Positions 24,746-35,720 are shown, counted from the stretch's first letter. The stretch: DNA of 41,590 nt from an uncultured Brevundimonas sp. (GCF_937870815.1 NZ_CALMZS010000181.1:1-41590), one strand, 5' to 3'. Notes: generated by a model not told the origin, from the letters alone. Numbers and translations: made by a program.

Positions 24746-26056
24746 ATGGAACGGCCCACCATCGTCATCCTCGGCGCAGGCCTCGGCGGGACCATCGCCG
24801 CCTACGAGCTGCGCAAGTCTCTCGGCGACCGCGCCCGCATCGTCGTGGTGTCGAAGGGCGACACCTTCCATTTCACGCCGTCCAACCCCTGGGTGGCGGT
24901 GCACTGGCGCAAGCGGGACGCGATCGAGGTCCGGCTGCCGGAGGTGATGAAGCGCAGGGGCGTCGAATTCCTCGACGTCCCCGTCGGCCGCATCCGGCCG
25001 ACCGAAAAGGGCATCGATCTGGCCGATGGCCGGGTCATGCATTACGATTATCTGGTCATCGCCACCGGCCCGGAACTGGCCTTCGACGAGATCCCGGGCC
25101 TCGGCCCCGACGGCCACACCGTCTCGATCTGCCATGTCGATCACGCGGTCGAGGCCGCCGCCGCGTTCGACCGGCTCGTCGAGAACCCCGGCCCGATCGT
25201 GGTCGGAGCGGTCCAGGGCGCCTCCTGTTTCGGGCCGGCCTATGAGTTCGCCATGATCCTCGACACCGAACTGCGGCGGCGCAAGCTGCGCGACAGGGTG
25301 CCGATGACCTTCGTCACCTCGGAGCCCTATATCGGCCACCTGGGCCTCGACGGAGTCGGCGACACCAAGGGATTGCTGGAAAGCGAGATGCGCCAGCGGC
25401 ACATCAAATGGATCACCAACGCCAGGGTGAAGAGCGTCGACGCCGGCATGATGCATGTCGAGGAGGTCGGCGAGGACGGGGCCGTCAAGGCCGGGCACGA
25501 CCTGCCCTTCGCCTACTCCATGATGCTGCCGGCCTTCCGGGGCGTGGAGGCGGTGCGCGGCGTCGAGGGGCTGACCAATCCGCGCGGCTTCATCCTCGTG
25601 GACAAGCATCAGCGCAATCCGGCCTGGCCGGACATCTTCGCGCTCGGCGTCTGCATCGCCATTCCGCCGACCGGCCCCACGCCGGTGCCGGTGGGCGTGC
25701 CCAAGACCGGCTTCATGATCGAGAGCATGGTCTCGGCCATCGCGGCCAATCTGAAGCAGATTCTCGATGGTCAGGCGCCGACCCACGAGGCCAGCTGGAA
25801 CGCCATCTGCCTGGCCGATTTCGGCGACGGGGGCGTGGCCTTCATGGCCCAGCCGCAGATTCCGCCGCGCAACATCAACTGGTCGGCCAGCGGCCGCTGG
25901 GTGCATGCGGCCAAGGCGGCGTTCGAGACCTATTTCCTGCACAAGATACGCAAGGGCCAGGCGGAGCCCCTGTACGAGAAGCTCGCCCTCGACCTGATCG
26001 GCGCCCACAAGGTGCGCCGCCCCCCCTCTCCCTCCAACCAGGAACTCAACCAATGA
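24746..26056 (+). CDS. sqr: Sulfide:quinone oxidoreductase
   Basis: SQR oxidises sulfide to persulfide or polysulfide and passes electrons to the quinone pool. This 436-residue flavoprotein has the N-terminal FAD motif IVILGAGLGGTIAAYEL, a second segment DYLVIATGPELAFDEIPG, and the C-terminal TPVPVGVPKTGFMIESM. Three Cys at 129 (SICHVDH), 161 (GASCFGP) and 355 (NAICLADFGDGG) fall almost exactly where the catalytic Cys128/160/356 of Acidithiobacillus SQR lie. GGAAGGAG precedes the ATG. It is divergent from the RND/ArsR operon and overlaps the next gene (ATGA). Confidence 0.93.
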   Translation: MERPTIVILGAGLGGTIAAYELRKSLGDRARIVVVSKGDTFHFTPSNPWVAVHWRKRDAIEVRLPEVMKRRGVEFLDVPVGRIRPTEKGIDLADGRVMHYDYLVIATGPELAFDEIPGLGPDGHTVSICHVDHAVEAAAAFDRLVENPGPIVVGAVQGASCFGPAYEFAMILDTELRRRKLRDRVPMTFVTSEPYIGHLGLDGVGDTKGLLESEMRQRHIKWITNARVKSVDAGMMHVEEVGEDGAVKAGHDLPFAYSMMLPAFRGVEAVRGVEGLTNPRGFILVDKHQRNPAWPDIFALGVCIAIPPTGPTPVPVGVPKTGFMIESMVSAIAANLKQILDGQAPTHEASWNAICLADFGDGGVAFMAQPQIPPRNINWSASGRWVHAAKAAFETYFLHKIRKGQAEPLYEKLALDLIGAHKVRRPPSPSNQELNQ

Positions 26057-26256
26057 CTCTTGATCGCGCCGTCATGATGCTGGCGGGAACCATGGTGCTG
26101 GCCAGCGTGGCGCTGGCCCACTGGGTCCATCCGGCCTGGGTGTGGCTGACCGTGTTCGTCGGGGCCAATCTGCTCCAGGCCTCGGTCACCGGCTTCTGCC
26201 CGGCCGCGCTGGCGTTCCGCCGGCTCGGCGTCCAGCCGGGCAAGGCGTTCCGCTAG
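26053..26256 (+). CDS. DUF2892 (YgaP-type) membrane protein
   Basis: This 67-residue protein has two hydrophobic helices (MMLAGTMVLASVALAHWVHP and VWLTVFVGANLLQASVTGFCPAA) and the DUF2892 signature N-x-x-Q-x-x-x-TGFCPAAL followed by a basic tail. The family often forms the membrane part of rhodanese proteins such as YgaP or stands beside sulfide-handling genes. It starts inside the SQR stop, so it is in the same transcript. It probably works with SQR in sulfur handling at the membrane; this is inference. Confidence 0.85.
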   Translation: MTLDRAVMMLAGTMVLASVALAHWVHPAWVWLTVFVGANLLQASVTGFCPAALAFRRLGVQPGKAFR

Positions 26257-26287
26257 GGCCCGCGGCGCGGCCTGATCGACGCCCGCG

Positions 26288-28249
<1,962 letters not shown>

Positions 28250-28299
28250 GGCCGGATGCTGCCCGCGCCGCCGTTCCCGGTCAATGCGTCCTGACTCCT

Positions 28300-28920
28300 C
28301 TAGACGCCGGCCGCGGCCGCCGGGCGGGCCCGGCAGGCCTCGAGCCAGCGCGCCAGATGGGTGAAGGCCTCGGGCGGCCGGTAGCGCACCAGCCGCGCGA
28401 AATCGAGGCCGACGACGGCGACGATGTCGGCGATGGTGAAGCGGTCCAGCGCCATGAATTCGCGCGCGGCCAGATGGCGGTCCAGGGTCTTCATGAAGCG
28501 CTCGGCGGCGGCGCGGTTGTATTCCGCCACCTGCGGCAGCTGGGTCGCCTCCAGCGCGGCCAGGGCCGGGTGCGAATGGCGCACGCTCAGCATGATCGGA
28601 TTGGCCAGGTAGAACTCGGCCCGGCGCGTCCACATCTCGACCACCGCCTGCTCGCGGGCGTCGTGGCCGAACAGGTTCGGCGCGGGGTACAGCGACTCCA
28701 GATAGCGGCCGATGGCGATCGATTCGGAGATCGTCGTGCCGTCGTCCAGCGTCAGCGCCGGCAGGTGCGGCACCCCGACCCGCGCCCGATAGTCGGCGGT
28801 CTTGTGCTCGCCGGCGAGGATGTCGACCTCGACCACCTCGACGTCCTCGATGCCCTTCTCGGCCATCACCCAGCGCACCCGCCGGGGATTGGGCGCGCGG
28901 TGGGAGGTGTAGAGCCTCAT
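28300..28920 (-). CDS. Glutathione S-transferase family protein
   Basis: This 206-residue protein has an N-terminal thioredoxin fold ([51 protein letters not shown], with the cis-Pro and the ES pair that bind glutathione) and an all-helical C-terminal domain with [15 protein letters not shown], the N-capping box. Ser or Tyr near position 5 would be the catalytic residue. The substrate is unknown. An inverted repeat lies immediately upstream (28930-28946), and nupC ends 30 bases before the start. Confidence 0.88.
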   Translation of the reverse strand: MRLYTSHRAPNPRRVRWVMAEKGIEDVEVVEVDILAGEHKTADYRARVGVPHLPALTLDDGTTISESIAIGRYLESLYPAPNLFGHDAREQAVVEMWTRRAEFYLANPIMLSVRHSHPALAALEATQLPQVAEYNRAAAERFMKTLDRHLAAREFMALDRFTIADIVAVVGLDFARLVRYRPPEAFTHLARWLEACRARPAAAAGV

Positions 28921-28929
28921 CCCGATCTC

Positions 28930-28946
28930 CGTTGCTTATCGCAACG
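28930..28946. promoter_or_regulatory. Inverted repeat upstream of glutathione transferase gene
   Basis: CGTTGC-TTATC-GCAACG is a perfect 6-base inverted repeat with a 5-base spacer, 10 bases upstream of the GST start and just after the nupC stop. It may be an operator for the GST gene or a small hairpin at the nupC transcript end. Its closeness to the ribosome site would allow translational effects. No regulator gene for it is in the window. Confidence 0.3.
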
Positions 28947-28949
28947 CTA

Positions 28950-30221
28950 TCAGGCGAAGATCATCCCCGGCAAGGCCCCGACGACGGCGGCCGCCATCAG
29001 CGTCGCCAGGAAGCCGGCGAACAGGGCCTTCCAGACCAGGCCGAGCACCTCCTCGCGGCGCTCGGGCATCAGCACGCTGAGCCCCGTCACGGTGATGCCG
29101 ACCGAGCCGATGTTGGCGAAGCCGCACAGCGCATAGGTCATCAGCATCCGGGTGCGCTCGCTCATCTCGCCGGGCGGGATCCTGCCCAGTTCGATGAAGG
29201 CGACGAACTCCGTCAGGGTCAGCTTGACCCCGAGCAGCCAGCCGGCCTTTCCGGCCTCGGCCCACTCCACGCCGGCCAGCCAGGCCACGGGCGTGAAGGC
29301 CCAGCCCAGCAGGCGCTCGACGGTCACCTCGCCGCCGAACAGCCACAGGCCGCCGAGCATGACATTGACCAGGGCCACCAGGGCCACGAACACGATCAGC
29401 ACCGCCGAGACATTGAGCACCACCATCAGGCCGTCGGCCGTGCCCCTGACGATGGCGTCGATGGCGCTGTCGTACTTCAGGGCGGATTCGTAGTCGGCGT
29501 GGGCCCCGCCCTCGCCCGGCGCTTCCGGGACCATGATCCGCGCCAGCAGGATGCCCGCCGGGGCCGAGACGATCGAGGCGACCAGCACATGCCCGGCCGC
29601 GTCGGGCAGCACCGGCCCCAGAATGGCCGCGTAGGCCACCATGGTCGACCCGGCCACCGTGGCCAGGCCGACCACCATCAGCAGGAACAGCTCCGACCGG
29701 GTCAGCTTGTCCAGATAGGCCCGGATCACGATCGGACTCTCGATCATGCCGAGGAAGATGTTCGCCGCCACCGCCAGCGCCGAGGCCCCGCCCAGGCCCA
29801 TGGTGCGCTGGAACAGGATGCCGAAGCCGTGGGTGATCCATTTCAGCACCTTCCAGTGCCACAGCAGGGCCGACAGGGCGGAGATCACCAGAATCAGCGG
29901 CAACACCTGGAAGGCGAAGGTGAACAGCGCCCCGTCATTGGTCACCGCATAGGGCTGGTCGCCGCCGGCGAGATAGCCGAACACGAACTGCGTGCCCCGC
30001 TGCGTCGCCGTGTTCAGCCCGTCCACGGCCCCGGTTATGGCCGCGAGGACGGCCTGGGAGCCGGGAATGGCGAACAGGGCCAGGACCAGCGCCGCCTGCA
30101 CGCCGACGGCCCCCAGGGCCAGCTTCCACGGAAACGCCCGGCGGTTTTCCGACAGGGCCCAGCAGGCCGCCACAATGGCCAGCAGCCCCGCCAGGCTCTG
30201 GAGATTCAGCAGGCTGAACAT
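28950..30221 (-). CDS. nupC: Concentrative nucleoside transporter (NupC family)
   Basis: This 423-residue inner-membrane protein of the CNT family imports nucleosides with ion symport. It has about ten hydrophobic segments. Family stretches visible are VFGYLAGG near residue 80, [47 protein letters not shown] (the QTEAP-equivalent region, here IESP), [25 protein letters not shown] and [26 protein letters not shown] lies upstream of the ATG. It is divergent from the TonB-dependent receptor gene and upstream of the GST gene on the same strand. Whether the ion is H+ or Na+ is not resolved. Confidence 0.9.
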   Translation of the reverse strand: MFSLLNLQSLAGLLAIVAACWALSENRRAFPWKLALGAVGVQAALVLALFAIPGSQAVLAAITGAVDGLNTATQRGTQFVFGYLAGGDQPYAVTNDGALFTFAFQVLPLILVISALSALLWHWKVLKWITHGFGILFQRTMGLGGASALAVAANIFLGMIESPIVIRAYLDKLTRSELFLLMVVGLATVAGSTMVAYAAILGPVLPDAAGHVLVASIVSAPAGILLARIMVPEAPGEGGAHADYESALKYDSAIDAIVRGTADGLMVVLNVSAVLIVFVALVALVNVMLGGLWLFGGEVTVERLLGWAFTPVAWLAGVEWAEAGKAGWLLGVKLTLTEFVAFIELGRIPPGEMSERTRMLMTYALCGFANIGSVGITVTGLSVLMPERREEVLGLVWKALFAGFLATLMAAAVVGALPGMIFA

Positions 30222-30307
30222 AAACGGCTCCCCGGATTCCCCCCCCTTTGCTGCCGGAGACCGTGCGGGGGCGCAAGCGGCGCCGGCCCTCGACGGAAAC
30301 CGGTTGC

Positions 30308-30328
30308 TAATGCGAATGCCTCGCATTA
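30308..30328. promoter_or_regulatory. Fur-box-like palindrome upstream of siderophore receptor
   Basis: TAATGCGA-N5-TCGCATTA is a perfect 8-base inverted repeat with a 5-base spacer. Its layout and ATGCGAAT-like half-sites are close to the Fur boxes of Caulobacter-type bacteria. It lies 41 bases before the TonB-dependent receptor start and 87 bases before the divergent nupC start. Repression under iron sufficiency is inferred; a Fur gene is not in the window. Confidence 0.6.
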
Positions 30329-30368
30329 TGGAGGCTCCTCCCTCCACCCGAGCAATCCGGCAGACCCC

Positions 30369-32426
30369 ATGCGCACCCTCCTGACTTCGACGGCCATCCT
30401 TCTCGCCCTGCCGACCCTGGCGGCGGCCCAGGAGGCGACGGAGCTGGAGCCGATCCTCGTCACCGGACGGAACCACGGCTATGTCGCGGTGAATTCGGTG
30501 ACGGCGACCAAGACCGACACGCCGCTGCTCGACGTGCCGCAGAGCGTCAATGTGGTGACGCGCGAGCAACTGGACGACCAGGCGCTGCGCAGCCTGGGCG
30601 AGCTGCTGCGCTACGTGCCCGGGACCACGGTCGGCCAGGGCGAGGGGAACCGCGACCAGATCACCCTGCGCGGCCAGAACACCACGGCCGACTTCTTCCT
30701 CGACGGGGTGCGGGACGACACCCAGTACTATCGCGGCCTCTACAATCTGGAGCGGGTGGAGGTGCTGAAGGGCCCCTATGCGCTGATCTTCGGCCGCGGC
30801 GGCGGCGGCGGCATCATCAACCGGGTGCAGAAGACGCCCCAGGCCGGCGGCGCCTTCATGGGCGGCCGGGTCAGCGCCAACAGCTTCGGCGCCTGGGATG
30901 TCTCGACCGACGTCAACGCCCCGCTGGGCGACATGGCCGCGGTCCGGTTCAACGCTGTCTACGAGGCGCTCGACAACCACCGCGACTATTTCGACGGCGA
31001 ACGATATGCGGTGAACCCCTATGTCGCGGTCGATTTCGGGGCCGGCTGGCGGGCGGGGCTGTCATACGAATACGTCAATGACGACCGGGTCGTGGACCGG
31101 GGGGTTCCGTCCCTGGCCGGCGCGCCCCTGACCGGCTATCGCGACCAGTTCTTCGGCGTCCCGGGAGTCAACCGCACGACGCTGGAGGCCAACATCGCCA
31201 AGCTGCGCATCGACGGCGCGCCGGCCCGCAACGTCGAGGTTTCGACCACCGTCCTGTATGGCGACTACGACAAGGTCTACACCAACGTCTTCGCCAACGG
31301 CCCCGCCACGGCCCGGGATGGCACGGTTCCGCTGGCCGGCTATACGGACCCCACCACCCGCCGGAACCTGCTGGTGCAGAGCAATCTGGTGTGGGACGTG
31401 GCGGCCGGGGGCCTCAACCACCGGGTGCTGTTCGGCCTCGAGTACGGCGACCAGGACTCGGCCAACCGGCGCCGCAACGCCGTGCTGACCCGCACAGATC
31501 TCGACCTGGCCGATCCGGTGTTCCCGGGCGTCTCCTTCCCGGCCCTCAACCGCGACACCGTCTCGAACGTCGAATCAGTGTCGGCCTATGTGCAGGACCA
31601 GATCAGCGTCGGCGACCGCTTCGACATCGTCGCCGGCCTGCGCTACGACCGCTTCGACATCACCGGCCTCGACCGGCAGGCCGATCCGGATCGCCCCTTC
31701 GCCCGGGCCGACGACAAGGTTTCGCCCCGCCTCGGCCTGATCTACAAGCCCCAGCCCAACGTCTCGATCTACGGCAGCTACAGCCAGTCCTTCCTGCCGC
31801 GGTCGGGCGACCAGTTCCTGACCCTGTCGCCGACCGAACAGAATCTCGAACCCGAGGCGTTCACCAACCATGAGGTCGGCGCCAAGTGGGACATCCGGCC
31901 CGATCTCAATGTGACCGCCGCCCTGTTCCAGCTGGACCGGACCAATGCGACGACGCCGGATCCGCTGAACCCGACGGCCACGATCAATGTCGGCGAGACC
32001 CGCACCCGGGGCCTGGAGGTGGCGGTGACCGGCCGGATCCTGCCGGACTGGCAGGTCAGCGGGGGCTATTCGCGGCAGGACGCGCGGCTGCGGGGCAATG
32101 ACGCGGTTCGTCTGGCCCAGACGCCCAAGCACCAGTTCAGCCTGTGGAACCGCTACGACGTCAGCCCGCGGCTGGGCTTCGGCCTCGGGGTCATCCACCA
32201 GTCGAGCCAGTACGCCGCCATTCGCACGACGGCGGCGACGACGCGCCTGCCGGCCTTCACCCGGGTCGACGCGGCCGCCTTCTACCGGGTCAGCGACGAC
32301 ATCGAACTGCAGCTGAACGTCGAGAATCTGTTCGACACGACCTATTTCCCGGACGCGCACAACAACAACAACATCTCGACCGGGGCCCCGCTGAACGCCC
32401 GGCTGACCCTCAGCACCCGTTTCTAG
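30369..32426 (+). CDS. TonB-dependent siderophore receptor (catecholate type)
   Basis: This is a complete 685-residue outer-membrane receptor. The signal peptide is MRTLLTSTAILLALPTLAAAQ, followed by a TonB-box-like EPILVTGR and a plug domain with LLDVPQSVNVVTREQL, LRYVPGTTVGQGEGNRDQIT, FFLDGVRDDTQYYRGLYNLE and RVEVLKGPYALIFGRGGGGG. The 22-strand barrel ends ARLTLSTRF with the expected C-terminal Phe. The plug resembles Fiu-like catecholate siderophore receptors, so a ferric catecholate is the likely but unproven cargo. A Fur-like palindrome precedes the gene. It is convergent with ilvE, whose stop begins one base after this gene's stop. Confidence 0.93.
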   Translation: MRTLLTSTAILLALPTLAAAQEATELEPILVTGRNHGYVAVNSVTATKTDTPLLDVPQSVNVVTREQLDDQALRSLGELLRYVPGTTVGQGEGNRDQITLRGQNTTADFFLDGVRDDTQYYRGLYNLERVEVLKGPYALIFGRGGGGGIINRVQKTPQAGGAFMGGRVSANSFGAWDVSTDVNAPLGDMAAVRFNAVYEALDNHRDYFDGERYAVNPYVAVDFGAGWRAGLSYEYVNDDRVVDRGVPSLAGAPLTGYRDQFFGVPGVNRTTLEANIAKLRIDGAPARNVEVSTTVLYGDYDKVYTNVFANGPATARDGTVPLAGYTDPTTRRNLLVQSNLVWDVAAGGLNHRVLFGLEYGDQDSANRRRNAVLTRTDLDLADPVFPGVSFPALNRDTVSNVESVSAYVQDQISVGDRFDIVAGLRYDRFDITGLDRQADPDRPFARADDKVSPRLGLIYKPQPNVSIYGSYSQSFLPRSGDQFLTLSPTEQNLEPEAFTNHEVGAKWDIRPDLNVTAALFQLDRTNATTPDPLNPTATINVGETRTRGLEVAVTGRILPDWQVSGGYSRQDARLRGNDAVRLAQTPKHQFSLWNRYDVSPRLGFGLGVIHQSSQYAAIRTTAATTRLPAFTRVDAAAFYRVSDDIELQLNVENLFDTTYFPDAHNNNNISTGAPLNARLTLSTRF

Positions 32427-33302
32427 CTAGAGACGCCGCACCAGCCGGCCGTAGTCCTCCATCAGGCCGAGGCTCAGGGCGCCGGGGGTGAACCGGTATT
32501 CGCCGATCTCGCTCACCGGCGTCACCTCGGCGGCGGTGCCGGTCAGGAAGCATTCGCTGAAGGTCGAGAGCTCCTCGGGGCGGATGTTGCGGACGACGAC
32601 CTCGATGCCCTTGGCGGCGGCCATTTCGATCACCGTCTGGCGGGTGATGCCGTCGAGGATGGCGTCGACCGGCGGGGTGTGCAGCACGCCGTCCTGGACG
32701 AAGAAGACGTTGGCGCCGGTGGCCTCGGCCACATAGCCGCGCCAGTCCAGCATCATGGCGTCGGCGTAGCCACGCCGCTCGGCCACGGTCTTGGACATGG
32801 TGCAGATCATATAGAGGCCGGCGGCCTTGGCCGCCGACGGGGCCGTGGCCGGGTCCGGCCGGCGCCATTTCGACCATTCCAGCCGGATGCCGCGCGCCTT
32901 GGTCTCGGGATCGAAATAGCTGGGCCACTCCCACACCGCGATGGCGACGCGGGTCGTGTTGTGGACCGCCGAAACGCTGACGGCCTCCGGCCCGAGGAAG
33001 GCCACCGGCCGCACATAGCAGTCGGACAGTCCCATCTTCTCGCAGGTCGCCTTGCAGGCGGCGTCGATCTCGGCCACGCTGTACGGAAGGTCGAAATCCA
33101 GCAGGTTTGCAGAGCGCTTCAGGCGTTCGCTATGCGGGGTCAGCTTGAAGATTTCGCCGCCATACATACGCTCACCCTCGAAAACCGACGAGCCGTAGTG
33201 AAGGGCATGGGTCAGAACGTGCGTTTTCGCGTCCCTCCAGGGCACGAAATCGCCGTCCATCCAGATCCAGCCGTCACGATCGTCGAAAGGAACGAAGGCC
33301 AT
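32427..33302 (-). CDS. ilvE: Branched-chain amino acid aminotransferase
   Basis: This PLP enzyme transfers amino groups to and from Leu, Ile and Val. The 291-residue protein has the fold-type IV pattern: HVLTHALHYGSSVFEGERMYGG near the N-terminus, FKLTPHSERLKRSA, the PLP-binding Lys in PSAAKAAGLYM (near residue 160), EATGANVFFVQDGVLHTPP, ILDGITRQTVIEMA, and ECFLTGTAAEVTPV for phosphate contact. The family is shared with D-amino-acid aminotransferases, but length and motifs fit IlvE. It starts 88 bases from the divergent response regulator gene. Confidence 0.94.
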   Translation of the reverse strand: MAFVPFDDRDGWIWMDGDFVPWRDAKTHVLTHALHYGSSVFEGERMYGGEIFKLTPHSERLKRSANLLDFDLPYSVAEIDAACKATCEKMGLSDCYVRPVAFLGPEAVSVSAVHNTTRVAIAVWEWPSYFDPETKARGIRLEWSKWRRPDPATAPSAAKAAGLYMICTMSKTVAERRGYADAMMLDWRGYVAEATGANVFFVQDGVLHTPPVDAILDGITRQTVIEMAAAKGIEVVVRNIRPEELSTFSECFLTGTAAEVTPVSEIGEYRFTPGALSLGLMEDYGRLVRRL

Positions 33303-33390
33303 TGAAGAACGTCTCCCGCGTCTGTTCCGGGGTTAGACCCGTCGGAACCGCCCAGGTCAACGCCTGCCCGACAAGCCGGATCGCCGCCGC

Positions 33391-34122
33391 ATGAGCGACG
33401 TTCGCCCCCACGGCCGCTCCGGACCGATCGCCGGGTCCGGAGCGGGCCGCCATCTGCTGGTCGTCGACGACGACGACCGGATCCGGGAACTGCTCAAAGA
33501 ATTCCTCGCCCGCGAGGGCTATCGCGTCACCGGAGCCGCCCACGCCGCCGCGGCGAAACGGCTGATGGAGCTGATCGAGTTCGATCTGGTGGTGCTGGAC
33601 GTGATGATGCCCGGCGAGAGCGGTTTCGACCTGACCACCTGGGTCCGCTCCAAGGCCGAGACCTCGAGGACGCCGGTCCTGCTGCTGACCGCGCGCGGCG
33701 ATCCCGACGACCGCATCGAGGGCCTATCGCGAGGCGCCGACGACTATATGTCCAAGCCGTTCGACCCGCGCGAACTGGCCCTGCGCGTCGACGCCATCCT
33801 GCGCCGCACCGGCGGCAAGCCGCTGACCCCGCGCGAGATCAAGCTGGGCCCCGCGGTGTTCGACATGGAGCGGCTGGAGCTGACGCGCGACGGCAAGATG
33901 CAACGCCTGACCGAGGCCGAGGCCCAGCTTCTGAAGACCCTCGCCATCCACGCCCATTCGGCGGTCGAGCGGATGAGTCTGTCGCCCGACACCGCCGACA
34001 TCACCGGCCGCGCCGTCGACGTCCAGGTCACCCGGCTGCGCCGCAAGCTGGAGGCGGACCCCAAGAACCCGCGCTACCTCCAGACCGTCCGCGGCGTCGG
34101 CTACATGCTGGCCCCGGACTGA
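33391..34122 (+). CDS. OmpR-family response regulator
   Basis: This 243-residue two-domain regulator has an N-terminal receiver with LLVVDDDDRIRELL, the phosphoryl-accepting Asp70 in VVLDVMMPGESGFD, LLLTARGD and the Lys in YMSKPFDPREL. The C-terminal winged helix has AEAQLLKTLAIHAH, VDVQVTRLRRKLEADPKNPRYL and VRGVGYML. The first 20 residues before the receiver are extra, and a later start is possible. A sensor kinase gene follows on the same strand, separated by a palindromic repeat. The signal sensed is unknown. Confidence 0.92.
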   Translation: MSDVRPHGRSGPIAGSGAGRHLLVVDDDDRIRELLKEFLAREGYRVTGAAHAAAAKRLMELIEFDLVVLDVMMPGESGFDLTTWVRSKAETSRTPVLLLTARGDPDDRIEGLSRGADDYMSKPFDPRELALRVDAILRRTGGKPLTPREIKLGPAVFDMERLELTRDGKMQRLTEAEAQLLKTLAIHAHSAVERMSLSPDTADITGRAVDVQVTRLRRKLEADPKNPRYLQTVRGVGYMLAPD

Positions 34123-34142
34123 TGGTGCACGCTCTTCACCTT

Positions 34143-34303
34143 CCTTCCCCCCTTGCGGGGGAAGGTGGGCCGCGGAGCGGCTCGGATGGGGGGGCTGGCG
34201 GTTTCGAGCACCCTGCGACGTACGGAGGTCAACTGGACGGATGGGTGTCTCACCCCCCATCCGTCAGGCTCCGCCTGACACCTTCCCCCGCAAGGGGGGA
34301 AGG
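34143..34303 (+). repeat. MITE-like palindromic element between response regulator and kinase
   Basis: This element of about 160 bases is bounded by exact 25-base inverted repeats at 34143-34167 and 34279-34303. Each end is itself nearly palindromic around CCTTGCGGGGGAAGG. Inside, GGATGGGGGG and CCCCCCATCC form a further inverted pair, so the whole element can fold into one long hairpin. It has no coding capacity of its own. The right end supplies a purine-rich ribosome site for the kinase gene. Similar short CCTTCCCCC-type intergenic elements are common in Caulobacterales and sphingomonads. Confidence 0.85.
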
Positions 34304-34306
34304 GTC

Positions 34307-35650
34307 GTGAAACTCCTGCCGGCGTCGTTATGGGCCCGGGTGCTGAAGCGGCGCCTGCCGACCTCGCTGTGGGGCCGGTCGCTGCTGATCATCGTCCTGC
34401 CGGTGCTGGTCATGCAGGTGGCCGTCACCTGGGCCTTCTTCGACATGCACTGGCAGACGGTGACGGCGCGGCTGTCGGAGGGTCTGGCCGGCGACATCGC
34501 CTGGGCCTCGGAGAGCTACGCCGACGATCCGACGCCGCGCAACCTCGAGATCATCGCCGACCGGGCCCAGCGCTCGATGTCCCTGTCCGTCGACCTGCGC
34601 GAGGGCGACGTCCTGCCGGAGGAGCCGGACCGCGGCCCCATCGGCGTCATCGACCGCACCCTCGAGGAGGCCCTGAGGTCGCGCGTCGACCGGCCGGTCT
34701 GGTTCTCGACCACCCGTTACCCGGCCTATGTCGACATCCGCGTGCAGCACCCGGACGGGGTCCTGCGGGTGATCGCCCCGCGGGAGCGGGCGGTGGCCAC
34801 CCAGGCGCACATCTTCGTCGTCTGGCTGTTCATCGCCACCGTCATGCTGATGGGCGTGGCCATCCTGTTCATCCGCAACCAGGTCCGCGCCATCGAGCGG
34901 CTGGCCGAGGCGGCCGAGGCCTTCGGGCGCGGCGAGACGAGCGAGCGCTTCAAGCCCCACGGCGCGCGCGAGGTCCGGGCGGCGGCCAGGGCCTTCATGG
35001 ACATGCGCGACCGCATCCAGCGCCATATCGAACAGCGCACCGCCCTGCTGGCCTCGGTCAGCCACGACCTGCGCACGCCGCTGACCCGCCTGCGGCTGGA
35101 ACTGGCCCTCGCCCCGCCGTTCAAGCGGGCCTCGGCCATGCGGGGCGACCTCGACGAGATGGAGCATATGATCGACGAATACCTGGCCTTCGCGCGCGGC
35201 GAGGCCGGCGAGGCGGCGCAGACCGTGTCGGTCGGGGCCCTGCTGGCCGACGCCGGCGAGGACGTCCGCCGCGCCGGGGCGGAGGTCGAGGTGGCGGCGC
35301 CGGAAAACCTGACCGCCAGCCTGCGTCCGCTGTCCATCAAGCGGGCCCTGGCCAATCTGGCCGGCAACGCCGCCGCCCACGGCGATCACGTCCGCCTCGC
35401 CGCCCGCGCCCTGCCGTCCGGCGGCCTCGAGATCACCGTGGAGGACGACGGACCGGGCATTCCCGACGACATGCACGAGGAGGCGTTCCGCCCGTTCTCG
35501 CGGCTCGACGCCTCGCGCAACCAGAACCGCAAGGGCGTCGGCCTCGGCCTGGCCATCGCCAGGGACGTGGCGCGCAGCCATGGCGGCGACATCACCCTGG
35601 GCCGCAGCGACCTCGGCGGACTGCGGGCCGCCATCCGCCTGCCGGGCTGA
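34307..35650 (+). CDS. EnvZ-type sensor histidine kinase
   Basis: This 447-residue membrane kinase has TM1 near residues 24-44 (SLLIIVLPVLVMQVAVTWAFF), a periplasmic sensor of about 120 residues, TM2 (HIFVVWLFIATVMLMGVAILF), a HAMP linker, HisKA with His253 in LASVSHDLRTPLTRLRLE, and a HATPase with NAAAHGD, VEDDGPGIPDDM and GVGLGLAIARDVARSHGG. The GTG at 34307 was chosen because GGGGAAGG from the repeat end lies just upstream. An in-frame ATG at 34241 lies inside the repeat and would add 22 residues of repeat-derived sequence. It pairs with the response regulator at 33391. Confidence 0.92.
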   Translation: MKLLPASLWARVLKRRLPTSLWGRSLLIIVLPVLVMQVAVTWAFFDMHWQTVTARLSEGLAGDIAWASESYADDPTPRNLEIIADRAQRSMSLSVDLREGDVLPEEPDRGPIGVIDRTLEEALRSRVDRPVWFSTTRYPAYVDIRVQHPDGVLRVIAPRERAVATQAHIFVVWLFIATVMLMGVAILFIRNQVRAIERLAEAAEAFGRGETSERFKPHGAREVRAAARAFMDMRDRIQRHIEQRTALLASVSHDLRTPLTRLRLELALAPPFKRASAMRGDLDEMEHMIDEYLAFARGEAGEAAQTVSVGALLADAGEDVRRAGAEVEVAAPENLTASLRPLSIKRALANLAGNAAAHGDHVRLAARALPSGGLEITVEDDGPGIPDDMHEEAFRPFSRLDASRNQNRKGVGLGLAIARDVARSHGGDITLGRSDLGGLRAAIRLPG

Positions 35651-35720
35651 GCCGATCACAAATCATCGCCGCGGCTGGCGCAAGCGGCGCTTTGGACGCA
35701 TCTTCTTCCCGACGGCGGGG

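Noticed and set aside
26257..26287. Terminator between the DUF2892 gene and acs
   Set aside because: The gap is GC-rich and short (31 bases) with only a weak GGCC-type fold and no T-run.
34241..34306. ATG start for the sensor kinase inside the repeat element
   Set aside because: The added 22 residues are translated repeat sequence. The GTG at 34307 has a better placed ribosome site. Not fully excluded.
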